A DNA stretch of 25,307 bases. It comes from QHXQ01 sp036389375. GTDB lineage: Bacteria; Acidobacteriota; Blastocatellia; Pyrinomonadales; Pyrinomonadaceae. The first letter of the stretch is position 1. Every line of letters starts with the position of its first letter. The notes below the pieces were generated by a model. The model did no database searches and had not been told where the DNA came from. It saw nothing but the letters and a program-made list of their open reading frames with translations. A program made the translations under genes and the position numbers. Below, one piece after another: positions 15,927-25,307 of this stretch. The DNA is taken from contig DASVQA010000155.1 of NCBI GenBank assembly GCA_036389375.1, positions 1 through 25,307 on the forward strand. The letters are read 5' to 3'.

Positions 15927-16002
15927 CCAATGTTTGGCCATGCGTTCGCCAAGTGGCCTGCGGTAGCTCTGCCCACGCGCCCTTGAGTCAAAAAAACCTG
16001 AA

Positions 16003-17661
16003 GTGAAAATCCCTGTGCCCGCATCGCGCGCCGCCGCGCCGTTACATACGCCTGCTTTAGTCAGCCTGATCGCGGCCGATGGGGCCAAGGCTCTCGTCCT
16101 TGCGCTGTTGGTGATGGCTTGCGCGCTGGTCGCCGTGCGTCGGCTGAACCCACCGGCGAGCAGTCCAGCCTCGGCGCCGCTCACGGAATTTTCTTCGGGG
16201 CGCGCAATGCAGCATCTGCGCGTCATCGCACAGACGCCGCATCCTTTGAATTCGCCCGAACACGCGCAGGTGCGCGATTACATCCTGCACGAACTGACCC
16301 AACTTGGTTTGCAGCCGGCACTACAGACCACGCCGGTCGTCAGCAACATCCTTGTGCGCGTGCCGGGGACGGAGCACAGTGCGAAGGCCGTCCTGCTGGT
16401 TGGGCATTACGACACGGTGGCGGATAGTCCGGGCGCGGCGGACGACGGTTCTGCGGTCGTGGTGCTGCTGGAAACGTTACGCGCCATAAAAGCCAGTGCG
16501 CCCCTGCGCAACGACGTGATCGTGCTGTTCTCGGATGGCGAAGAGGCAGGGCTGCTGGGCGCAAAAGCTTTCGCCTACGGGCACGCCTGGGCGCAGGATG
16601 TCGGGGTCGTACTCAACTTTGAAGCGCGCGGGAGCGGCGGCCCCGCTTTGATGTTTGAAACGAGTGGCGAGAACGGCCGTTTGATCAGCGAGTTTGCTCA
16701 GGCTGCACCGTATCCGGTCGCCTACTCGATTGCGCCTGACCTGTACAAACTGCTGCCGAACAGCACCGATCTGGCCGTGTTCAAAGAGGTGGGCTGGCCC
16801 GGTTTGAACTTCGCTTTCATCAAGGACGGCGCGACGAACTATCACAGCCCGCTCGATAACTTGGCCGACCTTGACGAGCGCAGCGTGCAGCATCAAGGCA
16901 CTTATGCACTGATGCTTGCGCGCCGCTTCGGCGATATGAGTCTGGCCGATCTGCACGCGCCCGATGCGATCTACTTCAACCTCTTTGGCACAAAACTCGT
17001 CGTCTATTCGGCGCGCTGGCTGCTGCCGCTGGCGCTCTTGCTCACACTGCTCTTTGTCGGTCTGCTCATAGTTGGTTTGCGTGCGCGCAGGCTAAGCGTG
17101 GCCGAAATCGGCAAAGCATGCGCCGCCGTCGCGCTCGGTCTGCTCATCACGTTGCTGGGCGTTTCGGTCGTCGGCTGGCTGGCGGGTTTATTGTTCGGCG
17201 ACACCGGCAACGCCGATACGCGCATAGCGCTGTTGGGCTTTAGCGCCATTATCCTTGCCGCCGCGTTTTATGCCTGGTGCGGACACAAGATCAGTGGCGC
17301 GAATTTGTTGGCGGGCGGATTGGTGTGGTGGCTGTTGTTGCTGCTGCTGACGAGCCTGTTCCTGCCGGGCGGCAGTTACCTGTTTGCATGGCCGCTGCTG
17401 TTCGGGCTGCTCGCGCTGGCGTTTGAGTTGCTGATCAAGCAGGTGCGGGTGCGCGCGGGCGCGCGGCTCGTGGCGCTCCTGCTCTGTGTGTTGGCCGGCA
17501 GCGCACTCTGCGCCCCGCTCGTTTATCTGGTCATCATCGCGTTCACCTTAAACTCCGCCGGGGCGACGTTCGCGCTGGTCGCGCCGGGGCCGCTCGTTAT
17601 GATCTTGCTCGCGCCTTACTTTGCGCGGTCGCAGCCCGCGGCGCGCACCGCCGTCGCCTAA
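16003..17661 (+). CDS. Membrane-anchored M28 family zinc aminopeptidase with multi-pass C-terminus
   Basis: The 552-residue protein has one N-terminal membrane segment (about 28-45), a periplasmic-side M28 peptidase domain (about 65-310), and about seven further hydrophobic segments from residue 340 to the end. Expected zinc ligands and catalytic residues are present: H135 (VGHYDTV), D147 (GAADDGS), E180-E181 (SDGEEAG), E207 (NFEARG) and H281 (NYHSPLDN). The layout resembles the Fxna/ERMP1-like group of M28 peptidases. It removes N-terminal amino acids or short peptides; the substrate here is unknown. The start is GTG at 16003 without a good ribosome site. The gene ends 106 bases before the NRPS start on the same strand, so it may be part of the NRPS operon and could process or resist the lipopeptide, but this is inference. 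Confidence 0.9.
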   Translation: MKIPVPASRAAAPLHTPALVSLIAADGAKALVLALLVMACALVAVRRLNPPASSPASAPLTEFSSGRAMQHLRVIAQTPHPLNSPEHAQVRDYILHELTQLGLQPALQTTPVVSNILVRVPGTEHSAKAVLLVGHYDTVADSPGAADDGSAVVVLLETLRAIKASAPLRNDVIVLFSDGEEAGLLGAKAFAYGHAWAQDVGVVLNFEARGSGGPALMFETSGENGRLISEFAQAAPYPVAYSIAPDLYKLLPNSTDLAVFKEVGWPGLNFAFIKDGATNYHSPLDNLADLDERSVQHQGTYALMLARRFGDMSLADLHAPDAIYFNLFGTKLVVYSARWLLPLALLLTLLFVGLLIVGLRARRLSVAEIGKACAAVALGLLITLLGVSVVGWLAGLLFGDTGNADTRIALLGFSAIILAAAFYAWCGHKISGANLLAGGLVWWLLLLLLTSLFLPGGSYLFAWPLLFGLLALAFELLIKQVRVRAGARLVALLLCVLAGSALCAPLVYLVIIAFTLNSAGATFALVAPGPLVMILLAPYFARSQPAARTAVA

Positions 17662-17689
17662 GTCACGCAAAAGAAAAGTCACGCAAAAG
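17660..17689 (+). repeat. Short tandem direct repeat, 16-bp period
   Basis: AAGTCACGCAAAAG occurs at 17660-17673 and again at 17676-17689. The first copy overlaps the stop codon of the peptidase gene. A partial third echo (CAAAGTC) follows. Probably a small slippage duplication in the gap before the NRPS gene. Confidence 0.6.
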
Positions 17690-17767
17690 TTACTCAAAGT
17701 CAGCAGCGAGGCGCGTTCCTGCGCGCCGCCGTTTACGCAGCACACCTTCAGTCAGTCACAACCCGTT

Positions 17768-23203
<5,436 letters not shown>

Positions 23204-23220
23204 CGTAGAGAAGAAGAACG

Positions 23221-25307
23221 ATGACAAACGATAATTTCCCGGCCGATGCGCCGACCGAGCTACCCGCGGCCGAGCAGGACTTGCTGGAACTGCTGGCGAG
23301 CGCCGAAGGCGAGGAATACAACACGTTCCTGCCGTCGTTCGCGCAACAGCGCCTCTGGTTCCTGAACGAATTGGAGCCGGGCAATCCCGTCTACAACATC
23401 CCGGTTGCGTTGCGCCTAGAGGGGCAACTCAACACCGATGCGCTGGCGGCGGCGCTGACCGAGATCGTGCACCGGCACGAGGCCCTGCGTACCACCTTTA
23501 CGACGCTCGATGCGCGGCCCGTGCAGGTGGTCGGCCCGCCCCAGAGCATGCCCATGCCGCTCGTGGATATTTCGTCGCTCCCGGCGACGGACAGAGAGGC
23601 GGAGGCGCAACGTCTCTTGCACGCAGAGGCACGCCGCCCCTTCGATCTGGGGCGCGGGCCGCTCACGCGCGCCAACCTGCTGCGCCTCGCTCCCAACGAT
23701 CACATCCTGATGCTCTCCATGCATCACATCGTCTCGGACGGCTGGTCGCTCGGGATCATGATCCGCGAGTTGATGACGCTCTACCAGTCCTCGCTCACGG
23801 GTCAGCCCGCCGCGCTGCCGGAACTGGAAGTGCAATACGCGGACTATGCCGTGTGGCAGCGCGAGTGGTTGCAGGGCGACGTGCTTGATAAACAACTGGC
23901 CTATTGGAAGGAGCAACTCGCGCACCCGCCGGTGTTGGAGTTGCCCACCGACCATCTGCGCCCGCCGATGCAGACCTTCAACGGGGCCATCCATCTGGTG
24001 AAACTCTCGGCCACGCTCTACGGCGCGCTCAAGAATCTCAGCCAGCGCGAGGGCGTGACGCTCTTTATGACCCTGCTCGCGGCCTTCAAGGTGTTGCTCT
24101 CGCGCTACAGCGGGCAGACCGATCTGGTCGTCGGGACGCCGATTGCGGGGCGCACGCGCGTCGAGACGGAGCCGCTCATCGGGCTGTTCGTCAACACGCT
24201 GGCGCTACGCACGGATTTGGCCGGCAACCCGACGTTTCGTGAGTTGCTGGCGCGCGTGCGCGGCGTAACGCTCGGCGCATACGCGCATCAGGACGTACCG
24301 TTTGAGCGGCTAGTCGAGGAGTTGCAGCCGGAGCGTAGTCTGAGCCATACGCCGCTGTTTCAGGTGATGGTCATGTTGATGAACACGCCGTTGCCGGAAC
24401 TGGCGATGGCGGGGTTGACCTTGCGCCGGATCGATCTCTCGACCGGCACGGCGAAGTTCGACGTGACGTTGCTGCTCGAAGAACGCGACGGCGGGATCAC
24501 GGCCCAATGGGAGTACAACACAGACCTCTTCAACACCGAGACGATCAAGCGCATGGCGGGCCACTACGAGACGCTGCTTGAGAGCATAGTGGCCCAGCCG
24601 GAGCAGCACATCGCCGCGCTGCCGCTTCTGACGCAGGCCGAGCGCCAGCAACTGCTCGTCGAATGGAACGACACAGCGCGTGCTTATCCGGCCGCCGAAT
24701 GCATGCACGAACTGTTTGCCGCGCAGGTGGCGCGCACGCCCGACGCAGTCGCCGCCATCGCGGGCGCGGAGCAGTTGACTTATGCCGCATTGAATCAGCG
24801 CGCCGATCAGTTGGCTCAGTACCTGCGGACGTTGGGCGTCGGCCCGGAGGTGCGCGTCGGTGTGCTGATGGAGCGGTCGCTTGAGATGCTCACGGGGCTG
24901 CTCGCCATCCAGAAGGCGGGCGGGGCATACGTGCCCTTAGACCCGCAGTACCCGCAAGAGCGCGTCGCCTTCATGTTGCAGGACGCAGACATGTCCGTGC
25001 TGCTCACGCAGGCGCGGCTCGCGGAGAAACTGCCCGCCGACACGCCCCACGTCGTCTGCGTGGATGCAGACTGGGCCCACATCACTGCCCAGACTGAATC
25101 AGAGATCGGCGCGCAAACCACGCTTGCGACAACACTGGATAATCTGGCCTACATCATCTACACGTCAGGTTCGACGGGACGACCGAAAGGCGTGGCCATC
25201 ACGCACCGCAGCGCCGCCACCTTCCTCCACTGGACGCACGAAACATTCAGTCAGGCAGAGCTGGCAGGTGTCCTAGCCTCCACTTCCATCTGTTTCGACC
25301 TCTCTGT
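23221..25307 (+). CDS. Second NRPS of the locus: condensation and adenylation domains, 3' end outside the window
   Basis: The frame is open from the ATG at 23221 to the window edge (695 codons). It begins 17 bases after the first NRPS stop and is preceded by AGAGAAGAAGA, so the two are surely co-transcribed. After a short acidic N-terminus, which may dock to the first NRPS, a condensation domain covers about 35-475 with a canonical HHIVSDGW (H168, H169, D173) and an LCL-like look. An adenylation domain starts about 490, with LTYAALN, KAGGAYVPLDP and YTSGSTGRPKG at 647. The window ends at the start of the substrate pocket (CFDLSV), so only the first two code positions (Asp, Leu) are visible and the amino acid cannot be predicted. 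Further domains must follow beyond the edge. Confidence 0.93.
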   Translation, partial: MTNDNFPADAPTELPAAEQDLLELLASAEGEEYNTFLPSFAQQRLWFLNELEPGNPVYNIPVALRLEGQLNTDALAAALTEIVHRHEALRTTFTTLDARPVQVVGPPQSMPMPLVDISSLPATDREAEAQRLLHAEARRPFDLGRGPLTRANLLRLAPNDHILMLSMHHIVSDGWSLGIMIRELMTLYQSSLTGQPAALPELEVQYADYAVWQREWLQGDVLDKQLAYWKEQLAHPPVLELPTDHLRPPMQTFNGAIHLVKLSATLYGALKNLSQREGVTLFMTLLAAFKVLLSRYSGQTDLVVGTPIAGRTRVETEPLIGLFVNTLALRTDLAGNPTFRELLARVRGVTLGAYAHQDVPFERLVEELQPERSLSHTPLFQVMVMLMNTPLPELAMAGLTLRRIDLSTGTAKFDVTLLLEERDGGITAQWEYNTDLFNTETIKRMAGHYETLLESIVAQPEQHIAALPLLTQAERQQLLVEWNDTARAYPAAECMHELFAAQVARTPDAVAAIAGAEQLTYAALNQRADQLAQYLRTLGVGPEVRVGVLMERSLEMLTGLLAIQKAGGAYVPLDPQYPQERVAFMLQDADMSVLLTQARLAEKLPADTPHVVCVDADWAHITAQTESEIGAQTTLATTLDNLAYIIYTSGSTGRPKGVAITHRSAATFLHWTHETFSQAELAGVLASTSICFDLS

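Larger units (their letters stand above)
15586..16002 (+). other. Intergenic region with a chain of hairpins before the peptidase/NRPS genes
   Basis: No convincing gene is present in these 417 bases. Perfect or near-perfect inverted repeats follow one another: GTAAG/CTTAC (15638-15652), GTTGCCG/CGGCAAC (15663-15687), CTGTCTG/CAGACAG (15721-15747), a long interrupted stem centred on GGACATGG/CCATGTCC (15757-15817), GCGCT/AGCGC (15816-15830), a 12-bp AT-rich stem (15899-15926) and GGCCA/TGGCC (15936-15958). The order and density suggest a folded leader RNA, perhaps the target of the NusG paralogue encoded just upstream. No U-tract of an intrinsic terminator and no clear promoter were seen. Confidence 0.5.

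Noticed and set aside
17621..17767. TTG-initiated 49-residue extension of the first NRPS
   Set aside because: It would overlap the peptidase coding sequence, is rich in Arg/Lys/Ser without domain similarity, and the ATG at 17768 precedes the FAAL domain directly.

Overview
The window is about 25 kb of high-GC bacterial chromosome. Its gene mix (a CRTAC1-type FG-GAP/ASPIC protein, a secreted GH20 hexosaminidase, a large tricorn-like S41 protease, archaeal-type hexose-phosphate mutases, and an NRPS locus preceded by a NusG paralogue) fits a soil Acidobacteriota member, perhaps class Blastocatellia. That placement is inferred from gene content and codon style; there is no rRNA or marker gene to confirm it.

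Left part (1-6900): the 3' end of a CRTAC1-like protein converges on a secreted GH20 beta-N-acetylhexosaminidase, and their stop codons share four bases. Divergent from the hexosaminidase are two tandem alpha-D-phosphohexomutase paralogues. The second has all the standard active-site loops. The first has Gly in place of the phosphoserine and changes in other loops, so it looks like a pseudoenzyme or a repurposed paralogue. Inverted repeats lie between the two mutases and after the second.

Middle part (6901-12299): a reverse-strand tricorn-type protease with a TolB-like propeller, a PDZ-like region and an S41 core, then a divergent two-gene unit of an Old Yellow Enzyme (YqjM/NamA class) and a pirin.

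Right part (12417-25307): this looks like the start of a lipopeptide biosynthetic locus. In order it holds an Sfp-type phosphopantetheinyl transferase, an ornithine-carbamoyltransferase homologue with altered amino-acid-substrate residues, an AT-richer 0.8 kb gap with a consensus-like promoter and hairpins, a NusG/RfaH/UpxY-type elongation factor, a 0.4 kb gap packed with inverted repeats, a membrane-anchored M28 peptidase, an 1811-residue NRPS (FAAL-ACP-C-A-PCP), and a second NRPS (C-A...) that runs off the window. The likely logic is that the PPTase activates the carrier proteins, FAAL loads a fatty acid, and the C-A-PCP modules extend it. The NusG paralogue may help RNA polymerase through the structured leader and the very long NRPS genes. 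The carbamoyltransferase may supply an unusual building block. These links rest on gene order and family knowledge and are not shown directly by the sequence.
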